Assembly (NCBI RefSeq): GCF_000278235.1
Contig: NZ_JH725037.1
Location: forward strand, 780,580 to 843,671
Length of the DNA stretch: 63,092 nt
Origin: Bartonella vinsonii subsp. arupensis OK-94-513
GTDB lineage: Bacteria > Pseudomonadota > Alphaproteobacteria > Rhizobiales > Rhizobiaceae
Direction of reading: 5' to 3'
The notes beneath the pieces were generated by a model that saw only the letters and a program-made list of their open reading frames with translations, did not search any database and was not told where the DNA came from. Shown one piece after another: positions 27,479 to 37,529 of the stretch; the first letter of the stretch is position 1; the number at the start of each line of letters is the position of its first letter. Made by a program: the position numbers and the translations under genes.

Positions 27479-28027
27479 ATGAGTGAGCAAACAAGGCGCG
27501 ATTTTCTGTTTTTGGTAACAGGTCTTACAGGGGCAGTTGGATTGGGTGCCGTTGCATGGCCTTTTATTCGTCAGCTGTCTCCAGATGAGGCTGTTTTGGC
27601 ATCTTCTTCTGTTGAGGTGGATCTTTCGGGAATTGAAGAGGGTATGTCGGTGACGGTTAAGTGGCGGGGACAGCCTGTCGTTATCCGCAACCGCACTGCA
27701 AAAGAAATTGCTGAAGCGCGTGCTACTGAATTGAGTATTCTGAGAGATCGTCAAGCGCGCAACCCTAATCTTGAAAGTGAAGAAGACGCGACGGATTTCG
27801 CGCGTTCAGCAGGGAAAGGGCGTGAGAATTGGCTTATTATTATTAATCTTTGTACGCATCTAGGTTGTGTAACACTTGGGCAATCAGGGAAATTTGGAGG
27901 GTGGTTGTGTCCATGTCATGGATCTGTTTACGATACAGCTGGAAGAGTACGCTCAGGGCCAGCTAACCGTAATTTAGCTATTCCACCTTATCAATTCCTT
28001 TCTGATACTTTGCTGAAAATAGGATAA
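27479..28027 (+). CDS. petA: Ubiquinol-cytochrome c reductase, Rieske iron-sulfur subunit
   Basis: I chose the ATG at 27479 because it yields a start with a twin-arginine signal-anchor, EQTRRDFLFLVTG, directly followed by a membrane helix (about residues 10-30). An upstream in-frame ATG would add an odd 21-residue tail. The 182-residue subunit has the Rieske [2Fe-2S] ligands: CTHLGC (C125, H127, plus disulfide C130) and CPCHGS (C144 disulfide, C146 and H147 ligands). It transfers electrons from ubiquinol to cytochrome c1 in complex III at the outer face of the inner membrane. It is the first gene of petABC. Confidence 0.97.
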   Translation: MSEQTRRDFLFLVTGLTGAVGLGAVAWPFIRQLSPDEAVLASSSVEVDLSGIEEGMSVTVKWRGQPVVIRNRTAKEIAEARATELSILRDRQARNPNLESEEDATDFARSAGKGRENWLIIINLCTHLGCVTLGQSGKFGGWLCPCHGSVYDTAGRVRSGPANRNLAIPPYQFLSDTLLKIG

Positions 28028-28031
28028 GAGG

Positions 28032-29288
28032 ATGCCCAAATTTTCTCCCTATGTTCCTAAAAATGCTGTTGCCCGTTGGTTTGATAAGCGTTTACCTATT
28101 CCCCGTTTTTTTTACAATGCATTTGTTATTTTTCCTGTTCCCCGTAATCTTAATTATTTTTATACATTTGGCGGTATTTTGACCGTTATGCTTTTATCAC
28201 AACTTTTGACCGGTATTGTCTTGGCACTGCATTATGTGCCAGATGTTCATTTGGCTTTTGAAACTGGTGAACGATTTAGGCGTGAGGGGCAGTTTGGTTG
28301 GCTTTTTCGTCCATGGCATTGTGTAGGATCTTCGTTCTTTTTTATTGCTGTTTATATCCATTTAGCACGTGGACTTTATTATGGTTCTTATAAGAATATG
28401 CGAGAAATGGTTTGGGTTACAGGCATTTGTATCTATATAGTCATGATGGCAACAGCATTTTTTGGTTATGTGCTGGTTTGGGGGATGATGTCTGTTTCTG
28501 CGGCTTCAGTGGTTGCTGGACTTGTAAAAGCTATTCCTTTGGTAGGAACGGGGCTACATGAGGCACTTCTTGGTGGTTATAGCGTAGGACAACCGACGTT
28601 GAACCGTTTTTATGTTTTTCATTATTTTTTGTCATTTGTTTTGCTTTTTCTAGTGGGGCTGCATATTTGGGCACTTCACCAAGTTGGACAGGGTAATCCA
28701 ACCGGTCTTGCAATACAATCAGAGAAGGAAATTGTTCCTTTTGCACCTTATGCGCTTATCAAAGATATTTTTGCCATTATTGTTTTTTTAATCTTTTTTT
28801 CTTGGTTTTTGTTTTATATGCCCGATTATATGGGACAGGCTGAAAATTATAGTGTTGCTGATCCTTTAAGGGCTCCTCTTCGTGTAGTGCCAGAGTGGTA
28901 TTTTTTACCTTTTTATGCGATGCTGCGTGCTATCACTTTTAATATTGGTGCTTTTTCATCAACTTTTTTGGGCGTTGTGATATTAGCTGGCTCAGTTTTC
29001 GTTTTGATTTTTGTTCCATGGTTAGATCGCTCTAAAATATGCTCCGCAAGATATAGGCCTGTTTATAAGATTTTCTTTTGGGCATTCATTATTGATGTCG
29101 TTTTTCTTGGTTGGCTTGGGTCAAGAGAAATCAGTGACAACACTCTTTTATGGACGCAATTGGCCACGGCTTATTATTTTATATTCTTTTTAATTGTTTT
29201 GCCAGTTCTACCGACTTTTGAAAAGGAGCGTTCTCTTCCTTCTTCAATTACTGAAGATCTGAAACAGAAAAAAAATAAGTTATGGTGA
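28032..29288 (+). CDS. petB: Cytochrome b of the bc1 complex
   Basis: The 418-residue integral membrane protein has eight or so hydrophobic helices and the paired heme histidines of cytochrome b: the first pair in LTGIVLALHYVPD / FRPWHCVGSSFFF and the second in FHYFLSFVLLFLVGLHIWALHQVGQGNP. The quinol-site PEWY motif is present (VVPEWYFLPFYAMLRA). It carries low- and high-potential hemes b and the two quinone sites. It starts 4 bp after petA and overlaps petC by 7 bp, so the three are translated together. Confidence 0.98.
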   Translation: MPKFSPYVPKNAVARWFDKRLPIPRFFYNAFVIFPVPRNLNYFYTFGGILTVMLLSQLLTGIVLALHYVPDVHLAFETGERFRREGQFGWLFRPWHCVGSSFFFIAVYIHLARGLYYGSYKNMREMVWVTGICIYIVMMATAFFGYVLVWGMMSVSAASVVAGLVKAIPLVGTGLHEALLGGYSVGQPTLNRFYVFHYFLSFVLLFLVGLHIWALHQVGQGNPTGLAIQSEKEIVPFAPYALIKDIFAIIVFLIFFSWFLFYMPDYMGQAENYSVADPLRAPLRVVPEWYFLPFYAMLRAITFNIGAFSSTFLGVVILAGSVFVLIFVPWLDRSKICSARYRPVYKIFFWAFIIDVVFLGWLGSREISDNTLLWTQLATAYYFIFFLIVLPVLPTFEKERSLPSSITEDLKQKKNKLW

Positions 29289-30160
29289 ATGCTTTTATTG
29301 GTTTGATTTTTCTTGCAGTGATAAGCTTTTCTTTTCAGAGTGTTGCTAACCATACCTCTGATAAAGAAGAAGAGTTTATTTCTTTTCCCTTACAGGTTCC
29401 TAAAAAACAAGAATGGAGTTTTTCAGGACCATTTGGGCTTTATGATAAGGCACAGCTGCGGCGTGGGTTAAAGGTTTATAAACAGGTTTGTTCCAGTTGC
29501 CATGGGCTGAAATATGTGGCTTTTCGTGATTTAAAGGCACTAGGCTATGATCAGCAACAGATTCAAGATTTTGCTAAACAATATGAAGTGAGCGATGGCC
29601 CTAATCGAGAAGGAAAATTTTTTAAACGCGCTGGTGTTGCAACAGATAGTTTTCCTTCTCCCTTTGTTAATGAAGAAGAAGCAAGATTTATTCTTCATGG
29701 TGCTTATCCTCCAGATTTATCACTCATGGCACGTGCACGTGCCATATCTTTGCCATTTCCTGCTGTTATCTTCGATATGCTGAATCATTATAATACTGCT
29801 GGTCCAGATTATATTACAGCTCTTTTAACAGGATATCAAAAGGCGCCAGAGAACACAAAAATTGCTGAGGGTTATTGGTATAATCCTTATTTTATTGCAG
29901 GGACTTCTTTAGCTATGGCTCCTGCATTGAGTGATGGTGTTGTTTCTTATGAGGATGGAACACCTGAAACGGTTGAACATTATGCGCGTGATGTCTCTGC
30001 TTTTTTAATGTGGGCTGCTGATCCCCATATGGAAGTTCGGAAAAAAACGGGTTTTCGTGTTATTTTATTTTTAATCATTTTTGGAGGGCTTATTTATATT
30101 TTAAAAGTCCGAATCTGGCGTGGTTTAGAAGAAAAATTGGGAGAAAAGACGAAAGACTGA
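29282..30160 (+). CDS. petC: Cytochrome c1 of the bc1 complex
   Basis: The 292-residue subunit has an N-terminal signal sequence (to about residue 23), the heme c motif CSSCH (C70, C73, H74) and the methionine ligand region GTSLAMAPALSDG. Near the C-terminus one membrane helix (FRVILFLIIFGGLIYILKVRIW) anchors it. It receives electrons from the Rieske centre and passes them to cytochrome c or the terminal oxidase. The gene overlaps the end of petB. The WYNPYFIAG and ADPHMEVR stretches are typical of alphaproteobacterial c1. Confidence 0.97.
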   Translation: MVNAFIGLIFLAVISFSFQSVANHTSDKEEEFISFPLQVPKKQEWSFSGPFGLYDKAQLRRGLKVYKQVCSSCHGLKYVAFRDLKALGYDQQQIQDFAKQYEVSDGPNREGKFFKRAGVATDSFPSPFVNEEEARFILHGAYPPDLSLMARARAISLPFPAVIFDMLNHYNTAGPDYITALLTGYQKAPENTKIAEGYWYNPYFIAGTSLAMAPALSDGVVSYEDGTPETVEHYARDVSAFLMWAADPHMEVRKKTGFRVILFLIIFGGLIYILKVRIWRGLEEKLGEKTKD

Positions 30161-30271
30161 AAGAAGAAAAGGCTAGAGATACTGATCTTGAAAGAGCGGA
30201 GGGAACAAATCTTTTTATGATGCATTGAGTTTTATAAAAATAAAAGCAAAATGAAAACGGAGATGTTAAAC

Positions 30272-30712
30272 ATGAAGAAAATTGTATGTGCTACTCTTAT
30301 GTCGGTTTTGATGGCTTCTAGTGCGTATGCTCAGTCTTTTGCAGTACCTTCTGAATCTGAAATGATTTCTTCGACGGGTATCGTACAGGTGGGGTCAGAT
30401 ATGTCTGTGCGTTATGTTACACCTTTAGCAACGGATTTTGTTGCTTCAAGCCTTATTGGTGCGAATATATACAATATAGAAAATGAAAATATTGGCGAAG
30501 TAAAAGATATTATCTTGCGTGAAAATAACATTGCAGGATTTGTTATTGCTGTTGGTGGTTTCCTTGGTTTAGGAGAGAGTTATGTGGTTATTTCTCCAGA
30601 AACAATCCAGATGATCAATGATTATGGCAAATGGAAGCTTATTACCAATGCAACAAAGGATTCTTTAAAGGAAGCTCCAACATTTAAGTATGAAGGACGT
30701 TGGACGCGCTAA
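30272..30712 (+). CDS. Exported PRC-barrel domain protein
   Basis: I chose ATG 30272, eight bases after ACGGAG; ATG 30251 would add seven residues. The 146-residue product has a clear Sec signal peptide (MKKIVCATLMSVLMASSAYA). A single PRC-barrel-type domain follows in about residues 65-125, with SLIGANIYNIENENIGEVKDIILRENNIAGFVIAVGGFLGLGESYVVIS. PRC-barrel domains are small beta-barrels best known from RimM and photosynthetic reaction centres; exported versions are common in Hyphomicrobiales and their function is not settled. It is 111 bp after petC and has its own terminator. Confidence 0.88.
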   Translation: MKKIVCATLMSVLMASSAYAQSFAVPSESEMISSTGIVQVGSDMSVRYVTPLATDFVASSLIGANIYNIENENIGEVKDIILRENNIAGFVIAVGGFLGLGESYVVISPETIQMINDYGKWKLITNATKDSLKEAPTFKYEGRWTR

Positions 30713-30740
30713 CTTTGTATTTTCATTCCCTAACAAGAGA

Positions 30741-30776
30741 ACAGTGCTACCATAATATATGATGGCACTGTTTTTT
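30741..30776 (+). terminator. Rho-independent terminator after the PRC-barrel gene
   Basis: ACAGTGC pairs with GCACTGT, extended by an ACCAT/ATGG segment, and TTTTTT follows. It also marks the boundary to the convergent ychF gene. Confidence 0.85.
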
Positions 30777-30849
30777 ATAGTCATACAACAGCTTTCCCTA
30801 TGAAATTGTTATAATCATTTAAGATGGAAATATTGAGACAAGGTGGGGT

Positions 30850-31953
30850 TTAAGTATTATGCTTAAACAACATGATATCGCCGTCTTGTACAATGTATTC
30901 TTTTCCTTCATCACGGGCTTTGCCCGCTTCTTTTGCACCGTTTTCTCCACCTAGAGCAATATAATCATCGTAGCTGATAGTTTGGGCACGAATAAAGCCA
31001 CGTTCAAAGTCTGAATGGATAACACCAGCTGCTTGGGGAGCTTTAGTACCACGCGTAATTGTCCATGCTCGTGTTTCTTTAGGTCCACAGGTGAAATAAG
31101 TAATGAGGTCAAGCAAAGAGTAGCCAGCGCGAATGAGGCGATTGAGACTCGGTTCAAAGAGCTCTAGAGCATGAAGATATTCGGAAGCTTCTACATCATT
31201 AAGTTGGGTGATCTCAGCTTCGATAGCAGCAGAAATAATAATGCTTTGAGCATTTTGCTCTGTTGCCATTTTTTCAACCATTTTTGTAAAATTATTTCCG
31301 TGAGCAGCGTCATTTTCGCTCACATTGCATACATAAAGTACGGGTTTTGAGGTTAACAGATTCAAATTATCAAGAATGCGACGTTCATCGGAAGAAATTT
31401 CTTTAAGGAGTAATCGGACAGGGCTTCCTTTCTGCAATAGATTTAATGCTGCTTCCATCATGGGCAGAATTGTGAGAGCTTCTTTATCTTTTCCGGTTGC
31501 ACGTTTACGAATTTGTACGATTCGTCGCTCAAGACTTTCAAGATCTGCAAGCATAAGTTCTGTTTCAACAGTTGTGGCATCAGAAACAGGATCAATGCGT
31601 CCTTCTACATGGGTAATATCATCATCTTGGAAGCAGCGTAAAACGTGGACAATTGCGTCTACTTCACGGATATTGGCTAAAAATTTATTACCTAAACCTT
31701 CACCTTTTGAAGCACCACGTACGAGTCCAGCAATATCAACAAAACTGATGCGTGTGGGAATAATTTCTTTTGAACCAGCGATAGATGCAATTTTTTCCAT
31801 TCGTAAATCTGGAACAGCGACTTCACCGGTATTGGGTTCGATTGTACAAAAAGGATAATTGGCAGCTTGTGCTGTAGCTGTTTTTGTCAATGCATTAAAA
31901 AGAGTTGATTTACCAACATTAGGTAATCCCACAATACCGCATTTAAAACCCAT
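30850..31953 (-). CDS. ychF: Ribosome-associated GTPase/ATPase YchF
   Basis: I chose the ATG at 31953 (MGFKCGIVGLPNVGKSTLFNALT), the normal start of the family; the longer frame from 32010 adds 19 residues without homology. The 367-residue protein has the P-loop GLPNVGKST, DIAGLVRGASKGEGLGN and an NVSEND in place of the G4 NKxD, which explains YchF's preference for ATP. A coiled-coil insertion follows, and the C-terminal TGS domain contains TRAWTITRGTKAPQAAGVIHSDFERGFIRAQ. YchF binds ribosomes and takes part in stress and translation control. It may share an operon with pth and rplY, which is the common arrangement, but here ldt lies between them. Confidence 0.96.
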   Translation of the reverse strand: MGFKCGIVGLPNVGKSTLFNALTKTATAQAANYPFCTIEPNTGEVAVPDLRMEKIASIAGSKEIIPTRISFVDIAGLVRGASKGEGLGNKFLANIREVDAIVHVLRCFQDDDITHVEGRIDPVSDATTVETELMLADLESLERRIVQIRKRATGKDKEALTILPMMEAALNLLQKGSPVRLLLKEISSDERRILDNLNLLTSKPVLYVCNVSENDAAHGNNFTKMVEKMATEQNAQSIIISAAIEAEITQLNDVEASEYLHALELFEPSLNRLIRAGYSLLDLITYFTCGPKETRAWTITRGTKAPQAAGVIHSDFERGFIRAQTISYDDYIALGGENGAKEAGKARDEGKEYIVQDGDIMLFKHNT

Positions 31954-32226
31954 GATTGTCTTCTTTTCTATTAATTTTATGATCGAGATTGCTATTGATT
32001 TTTTTGTCAAGATAAGGTGTTTTTATAGCACATTTTAAGAAGAGTCATAGTCTCCTGTTGCTGTAGAGAAGAAAAAAGTCTATGTTAAAAAGAGATTTTG
32101 CTTTTTTTATCATGTTTAAAGACCCTCTCTCTCATAATAAGGGATTTTAAAATTAACGTTAATAATACGCTAAGTTTTTCATAGTATGCCAATCTGCATA
32201 AAGAATTAATTGGAGAAAATATAAGA

Positions 32227-32970
32227 GTGTTATCTCGTCATGCTTTTTTAATTGCAGTACCTTTGGCTTTAATTGGATGTGCTACACGTCATTCAGATAT
32301 GTCGTTTGCTCCTTCTCAACAAGTTCGATATATTCCAGCAGAAATGCTGGCTTTGTATGGACCTGTAACCAATGAGCCTTACTTATTACCTGCTATCGAT
32401 CTTTCAACTATTGATCCAAAATTTTGGCGTCAAGAGGTGCTTTATTATACGTCTTATCCACCTGGGACATTGGTTATAGATACTCAGGAGTGTTTTCTTT
32501 ACCTTATTGGTGAAAATGGAAGAGCTTTGCGTTACGGTATTGGGGTTGGTAAGGAAGGACTAGCTTTTGAAGGTGAGGGGGTTGTGCAGCGCAAGCGCCG
32601 GTGGCCAAATTGGGCTCCTACGGCAGCAATGATGGCGCGAGAGCCAGAACGTTATGGTCATTTGGGGAAAGGAATGCCACCAGGACCTGATAATCCATTG
32701 GGGGCACGAGCACTTTACCTTTTCAAAAATGGGCAGGATACACTTTTCCGCATTCATGGTTCACATGAGTCATGGTCAATTGGTCGTGCTATTTCAAGCG
32801 GATGTATTCGTTTGCTTAATCAAGATATCATTGATCTTTATGATCGTGTTCCTGCTGGCGCGCGCGTGGTGGTATTGCAACATAATGACGCTTCATCAAA
32901 AGTTTTAAGTCAACAATCAAATATGTATGATCCGCTACAGTCTACTATTAATCCAGATGGATTTTTTTAA
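32227..32970 (+). CDS. L,D-transpeptidase (YkuD family) lipoprotein
   Basis: The 247-residue product starts with GTG and has a lipoprotein signal with lipobox LIGC (cysteine near residue 18). The YkuD domain spans about 75-220, with catalytic motif HGSHESWSIGRAISSGCIRL (His and the nucleophile Cys in SSGCIR) and a PPGPDNPLGARALYL segment before it. Such enzymes make 3-3 peptidoglycan cross-links or attach outer-membrane proteins to peptidoglycan, which is prominent in Hyphomicrobiales. The role among these cannot be chosen from sequence. Ribosome site GGAG lies about 10 bases before the GTG. Confidence 0.93.
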   Translation: MLSRHAFLIAVPLALIGCATRHSDMSFAPSQQVRYIPAEMLALYGPVTNEPYLLPAIDLSTIDPKFWRQEVLYYTSYPPGTLVIDTQECFLYLIGENGRALRYGIGVGKEGLAFEGEGVVQRKRRWPNWAPTAAMMAREPERYGHLGKGMPPGPDNPLGARALYLFKNGQDTLFRIHGSHESWSIGRAISSGCIRLLNQDIIDLYDRVPAGARVVVLQHNDASSKVLSQQSNMYDPLQSTINPDGFF

Positions 32971-33103
32971 TTCCAAGTAGGATTCGTTCGGTTAGCGTCA
33001 TTTGATGGTTTTTGTTTTTTTTCAAGGCTCTTTTTATCAAAATAAAGAGAGCACAGTGTACAACAATTGCACAATGTGATTTATTTTTCTCCTAGAGAAT
33101 GGG

Positions 33104-33688
33104 CTATGAGAGCGAATCTTTGTTTTTGATCACTTGTGCAACTTCATTCATAAAAAGGCATTGATTACCTTTTATGAGAAGAGTAATGTTTTTTGCAATT
33201 GCCTCTAAAAGAGGGGGAAGCCATTCTTGGTCGGATTTTGTAAAGTTTCCTAAAACATGCTGATGAACAAGTTCTTTTGAACTGGGGCGTCCAACTCCTA
33301 AGCGTATACGGCAATAATCAGTACCGCAATGGGCATCAATGGATTTTATACCGTTATGTCCATTATTTCCTCCACCAATTTTTACACGTATTTTCCCCGG
33401 TGGTAAGTCTAACTCGTCATAAATGACGATCAAATTCTTCAAATCTAATTTATAAAACCGCAAGGCTTCACCAATGGCTTGGCCAGAGAGATTCATGAAA
33501 GTTTGAGGTTTTATAAGAAGGGTTTTTTCATTATTTATAAAACCATTGGAGATTTCGGCTTGAAATTTTTTTGACCATGGAGAAAAAGAGAAGGTCTGAT
33601 AAATGGCATCAATAGCCATGAAACCGATATTATGGCGGTTATTTTGATATTGTGAACCAGGATTGCCAAGACCAGCAATAAGCCACAT
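33104..33688 (-). CDS. pth: Peptidyl-tRNA hydrolase
   Basis: The ATG at 33688 follows GAAGGTG at good distance; the frame can be extended to a TTG at 33700. The 194-residue enzyme frees tRNA from peptidyl-tRNA that drops off ribosomes. Visible motifs are [18 protein letters not shown] with the catalytic histidine, [12 protein letters not shown], and [12 protein letters not shown]; the conserved asparagine and aspartate positions are present. It lies 66 bp after rplY on the same strand, the usual L25-Pth pair, with a hairpin between them. Confidence 0.97.
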   Translation of the reverse strand: MWLIAGLGNPGSQYQNNRHNIGFMAIDAIYQTFSFSPWSKKFQAEISNGFINNEKTLLIKPQTFMNLSGQAIGEALRFYKLDLKNLIVIYDELDLPPGKIRVKIGGGNNGHNGIKSIDAHCGTDYCRIRLGVGRPSSKELVHQHVLGNFTKSDQEWLPPLLEAIAKNITLLIKGNQCLFMNEVAQVIKNKDSLS

Positions 33689-33737
33689 GTGCACCTTCAA
33701 TAAAGTGTGAGGGATTAATAAATGTCTTATAAGGTAA

Positions 33738-33755
33738 GGCGGGAAAATTCCCGCC
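33738..33755 (-). other. GC-rich hairpin between rplY and pth
   Basis: A perfect dyad GGCGGGAA-AA-TTCCCGCC sits in the 66-bp spacer of the rplY-pth operon. It is not followed by a T-run on the minus strand, so it is more likely an mRNA stabiliser, processing site or partial attenuator than a full terminator. Confidence 0.55.
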
Positions 33756-33766
33756 TGCTGAAATTA

Positions 33767-34393
33767 TTAACTTTTTTCGTTGTTTTCTTCATTTTCTTGT
33801 TCAGGAGCCTCATCACCGATATCCAGACCAGCAGGCGCTGCAATAGTTGCAATGGTAAAGTCTCGATCTTGGATGACTGGAGTAACCCCTTCTGGCAGCT
33901 GCACCGCTGAAATATGGATAGAATCACCAATAGAATAGCTGGCGAGATCAATCTCAATCGCTTCAGGAATAGCATTTGCTGGAGCGGTACATTCAATTTC
34001 GTGGCGGACAATATTGAGAACGCCTCCCTTTTTAAGTCCGGGAGCTGTGTCTTCATTGAGGAAGTGCACAGGAATATTCACTTCCACAACAGATTTCGCT
34101 GAAATACGTAGAAAATCTACATGGAGGGGAAAATCACGCACGGGATCGAGTTGGTAATCTTTTGGTAATACCGTAATTTTTTGTTTGCCAATGACAAGAG
34201 TTGCAATGGTAGTACGAAAGCCACCAGCATGAATTTTGTAGAAAATTTCTTTATAGGGAACTGTGATTGCCAAAGGGGGCTGCTTTTCACCATAAATGAT
34301 AGCAGGAATAAGACCGTTGCGACGAAGTTCACGGGAGGACCCCTTACCAACCCGCTCGCGTATTTCGGCCTTAAGAGTATAGCTTTTGCTCAT
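33767..34393 (-). CDS. rplY: 50S ribosomal protein L25/general stress protein Ctc
   Basis: The 208-residue protein is the long Ctc-type form of L25. The 5S rRNA-binding L25 domain comes first ([31 protein letters not shown]), and then a beta domain TL5-like, containing [40 protein letters not shown]. The C-terminus is acidic. It binds 5S rRNA in the large subunit. With pth it forms the usual two-gene unit. Confidence 0.97.
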   Translation of the reverse strand: MSKSYTLKAEIRERVGKGSSRELRRNGLIPAIIYGEKQPPLAITVPYKEIFYKIHAGGFRTTIATLVIGKQKITVLPKDYQLDPVRDFPLHVDFLRISAKSVVEVNIPVHFLNEDTAPGLKKGGVLNIVRHEIECTAPANAIPEAIEIDLASYSIGDSIHISAVQLPEGVTPVIQDRDFTIATIAAPAGLDIGDEAPEQENEENNEKS

Positions 34394-34678
34394 AATTTAA
34401 GTCCTTTTATATGATTGGAGATCCATCAAAAACCAACAGCAGTTTTTGTATGAATATGAAGATATACGCTGTTAAGTAGCGATTGCTCCATCCTGCGCTG
34501 CCTCCAAGGGTGTCTACGCAGAAGGTTTTTCTATAATTCAAACTCTTCACAGATGCAAGAGTTGTGGGAAAAATCTATGATTTCTATCGTTGAATAAAAG
34601 GAAATGTTACAAGCATGGTTGTGATGGAGAATAAATAAATCCTAGCCGATATATTCAAAATCAAATACTGGAGATGTT

Positions 34679-36178
34679 ATGAAGGTTGAGATTGCCTTGG
34701 GTGAGACGGCAGAATGTAATGCTTTGCGTAAAGCTGCGCCAGCATTTGTTGATCTGGAAGAATTATTAGCGACTCGTCTTCTTGTTCAAGGCAATTCCGG
34801 TTCAGGAAAATCACATCTTCTTCGTCGTCTTCTTGAACAAAGTGCTTCATGGGTGCAACATTGTGTGATTGATCCAGAGGGTGATTTTGTAACTTTAGCA
34901 GATAAATTTGGTCATGTTATTGTTGAAGCACAACGCAGCGAACTCGAATTGACACGTATAGCCCATCGCATTCGCCAACATCGGGTTTCGGTGGTGTTCA
35001 ATCTTGAAGGTTTGGAGACTGAACAACAGATGCGCGCTGTGGGTGCTTTTCTTGGTGCATTGTTTGATGTGGAACGTGATTATTGGTATCCCATGCTTGT
35101 TGTTGTCGATGAAGCACAATTGTTTGCTCCAACTGCGGCAGGAGAGGTTTCTGATGAAGCGCGTAAGATTTCACTTAGTGCTATGACCAATCTTATGTGT
35201 CGGGGGCGCAAACGTGGTCTTGCTGGTGTCATTGCGACTCAGCGTTTAGCTAAACTTGCCAAAAACGTAGCTGCTGAAGCATCAAATTTTTTAATAGGGC
35301 GGACTTTTTTAGATATTGATATGGTGCGTGCGGCTGATCTTTTGGGAATGGAGCGACGCCAAGCGGAAATGTTTAGAGATCTTGAGCGAGGGCATTTTAT
35401 AGCTTTAGGTCCCGCTTTATCACGACGTCCTTTACCAATTATCATTGGTGCTGTCGAAACATTGGCACGGTCTTCTAGCCCCAAATTAATGCCTCTTCCA
35501 ACAGAGCGGGCTGATGCAAAGGAACTCGTTTTTACTGCTTCGCCGGAAGAGGTTTTAATTCCTTTTAAGCAATCACGAGAGCCGGTGAGAGAAAAATCAA
35601 TTCATGAGATGCTAGAAGAGGCTGTTCATAAAAAACAAGAAGTGTTAGAAGAAGAACCAAGCTTATTTCCTGAACTTTCTGTTGTTGATCGTGATATTCA
35701 AGCAGAACGTGTTATTCGAGAGATTCTTGATGATCCTGAAGCTTTTTATCGTTCAACAGCAGTGCTTTATCAAGATTTCTTGGTTCGTTGTCGTATTCAT
35801 GGTCTCTCAGGGAATCTTTTAAATCTTTCGCAATTTCGGCGCAAATTGGCTATTGCTCAGGCTTTCGTTGACGAAGAAACCGCGGTAAGTGAAAATTGGA
35901 AACGCATTTTGCATCTATCAGAAAGCTTGGAAGATGATGTCCAAGGCGTTTTCTTGAATGTAGCACAGGCTGCTTTAGGTGGAAAACCATGCCCATCAGA
36001 CGCATTTTTGGCACGCCTTTATGGGACACATTCTTTAAGTCGTGCCCGCCGACTTTTAACTTATTTTGAAGAACGCGGATTTATTGTTATCCATACACAT
36101 TTTAACGGTCAGCGCATTATAGCTTTCCCTGAACTTGGTGTAGAAACGGCGCCAGGAGATCCCAAGGAACCAGCTTAA
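34679..36178 (+). CDS. HerA-like/DUF87 P-loop ATPase
   Basis: The 499-residue protein has Walker [14 protein letters not shown] (near residue 38) and Walker [12 protein letters not shown] (near 140), followed by arginine-rich [34 protein letters not shown]. This is the core of the HerA/FtsK superfamily, DUF87 group. HerA in archaea pumps DNA with NurA nuclease, but no nuclease partner is next to it here, and the C-terminal half (about 290-499) is not a known domain to me. A DNA translocation or DNA repair role is possible. It converges with prs, with a 4-bp overlap of ends. Confidence 0.85.
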   Translation: MKVEIALGETAECNALRKAAPAFVDLEELLATRLLVQGNSGSGKSHLLRRLLEQSASWVQHCVIDPEGDFVTLADKFGHVIVEAQRSELELTRIAHRIRQHRVSVVFNLEGLETEQQMRAVGAFLGALFDVERDYWYPMLVVVDEAQLFAPTAAGEVSDEARKISLSAMTNLMCRGRKRGLAGVIATQRLAKLAKNVAAEASNFLIGRTFLDIDMVRAADLLGMERRQAEMFRDLERGHFIALGPALSRRPLPIIIGAVETLARSSSPKLMPLPTERADAKELVFTASPEEVLIPFKQSREPVREKSIHEMLEEAVHKKQEVLEEEPSLFPELSVVDRDIQAERVIREILDDPEAFYRSTAVLYQDFLVRCRIHGLSGNLLNLSQFRRKLAIAQAFVDEETAVSENWKRILHLSESLEDDVQGVFLNVAQAALGGKPCPSDAFLARLYGTHSLSRARRLLTYFEERGFIVIHTHFNGQRIIAFPELGVETAPGDPKEPA

Positions 36179-37107
36179 CCAAATAAGCTTGAGACAGATT
36201 GTTCTGCTGCTGTTCTTGCAATTGCTTCTCCAATGAGGTCAGCAATTGGTAAAACACGAATATTATGCGCATTTTCAATTGCTTTTGTTGGCATAATTGA
36301 ATCTGTAATAACCAATTCTTTCATTTCTGAGTTGGTAATGCGTTCGATAGCACTTCCAGAAAGAACACCATGTGTAATGTAAGCCGTAACACTATTGGCA
36401 CCGTGTTTAAGGAGAGCGCTTGCTGCATTACAGAGGGTTCCACCTGAGTCAACAATATCATCGAGCAAAAGACAATCTTTTCCGCATACATCTCCAATGA
36501 TATTCATAACTTCTGACTCACCAGGACGCTCACGACGTTTATCAACAATGGCGAGCAGACTGTTCAATCGTTTAGCGAGGGAACGCGCACGTACCACACC
36601 ACCAACATCAGGAGAAACAACAATAACATTTTCAAGAGAGTAATGCATTTTGACATCCCGTGCAATAACCGGAACAGCATAGAGATTATCCGTTGGAATA
36701 TCAAAGAAACCTTGAATTTGTCCTGCATGGAGATCCAATGTTAAAACGCGATGTGCTCCTGCTTCAGTAATGAGATTGGCCACAAGTTTTGCGGAAATGG
36801 GGGTCCGTGGTCCAGGTTTGCGATCTTGGCGGGCGTAACCAAAATAGGGTATAACAGCTGTGATACGACGTGCTGAAGAACGGCGAAGAGCATCAATCAT
36901 GATGAGCAATTCCATCAGGTGATCGTTTGCTGGATAAGATGTAGATTGCAAAACAAACACGTCTTGTCCGCGTACATTTTCATGCAATTCTACGAAGATT
37001 TCTTGATCAGCAAAGCGTTTCACGGTTGCTTTGCCTAAGGGAATATTTAAATAATTTGTAACATCTTCAGCAAGGCGTGGGTTGGAATTGCCGCAGAAAA
37101 GTTTCAT
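36175..37107 (-). CDS. prs: Ribose-phosphate pyrophosphokinase (PRPP synthetase)
   Basis: The 310-residue enzyme makes PRPP from ribose 5-phosphate and ATP, feeding purine, pyrimidine, histidine and NAD synthesis. It has both phosphoribosyltransferase-like halves, with [25 protein letters not shown], the ATP loop [21 protein letters not shown], the [19 protein letters not shown] metal-site segment, and the PRPP-binding loop [10 protein letters not shown]. The length is typical of class I bacterial Prs. Confidence 0.98.
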   Translation of the reverse strand: MKLFCGNSNPRLAEDVTNYLNIPLGKATVKRFADQEIFVELHENVRGQDVFVLQSTSYPANDHLMELLIMIDALRRSSARRITAVIPYFGYARQDRKPGPRTPISAKLVANLITEAGAHRVLTLDLHAGQIQGFFDIPTDNLYAVPVIARDVKMHYSLENVIVVSPDVGGVVRARSLAKRLNSLLAIVDKRRERPGESEVMNIIGDVCGKDCLLLDDIVDSGGTLCNAASALLKHGANSVTAYITHGVLSGSAIERITNSEMKELVITDSIMPTKAIENAHNIRVLPIADLIGEAIARTAAEQSVSSLFG

Positions 37108-37529
37108 AGTAGAACCTCTGAATGATCACGGTAGAGACAGTTTTTAACTTCTTGTTACCAAAGCCAAGGAAACAATTACAAAAGCATTACAATTTTATCT
37201 CTCATTGTTAAAGAGTTATGCGTTGGGTTTTTGCTTTTTCCAAAATTTTGTTATTTTAAGAGAAAAGTTTTTTGATCATGAGGGAAAGAAATACATCTGT
37301 ATAAAGCTTTTTGCTTTAAAAAGAATGGTTTCAATATGTGTATTGTCTTAATATGTGATTTTTTTATTTGCTATCACAACTCAATACTGAAAATCATACA
37401 AATGTAAGTATTCGGATTCTATAAGTTAAGAGATCATTTTTTATAAAGAGGCACAGTATAAGAGAGCTTCTTGTTTTATTGAGATAAAAAAACATTGTGC
37501 AGTTTTTGTTTTTTTGGTCAAAAAGGCGC
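37108..37529. other. Non-coding gap between prs and pgeF
   Basis: About 420 bp of AT-rich DNA upstream of prs. I see no gene, RNA or repeat; the prs promoter is expected here on the minus strand. Confidence 0.5.
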
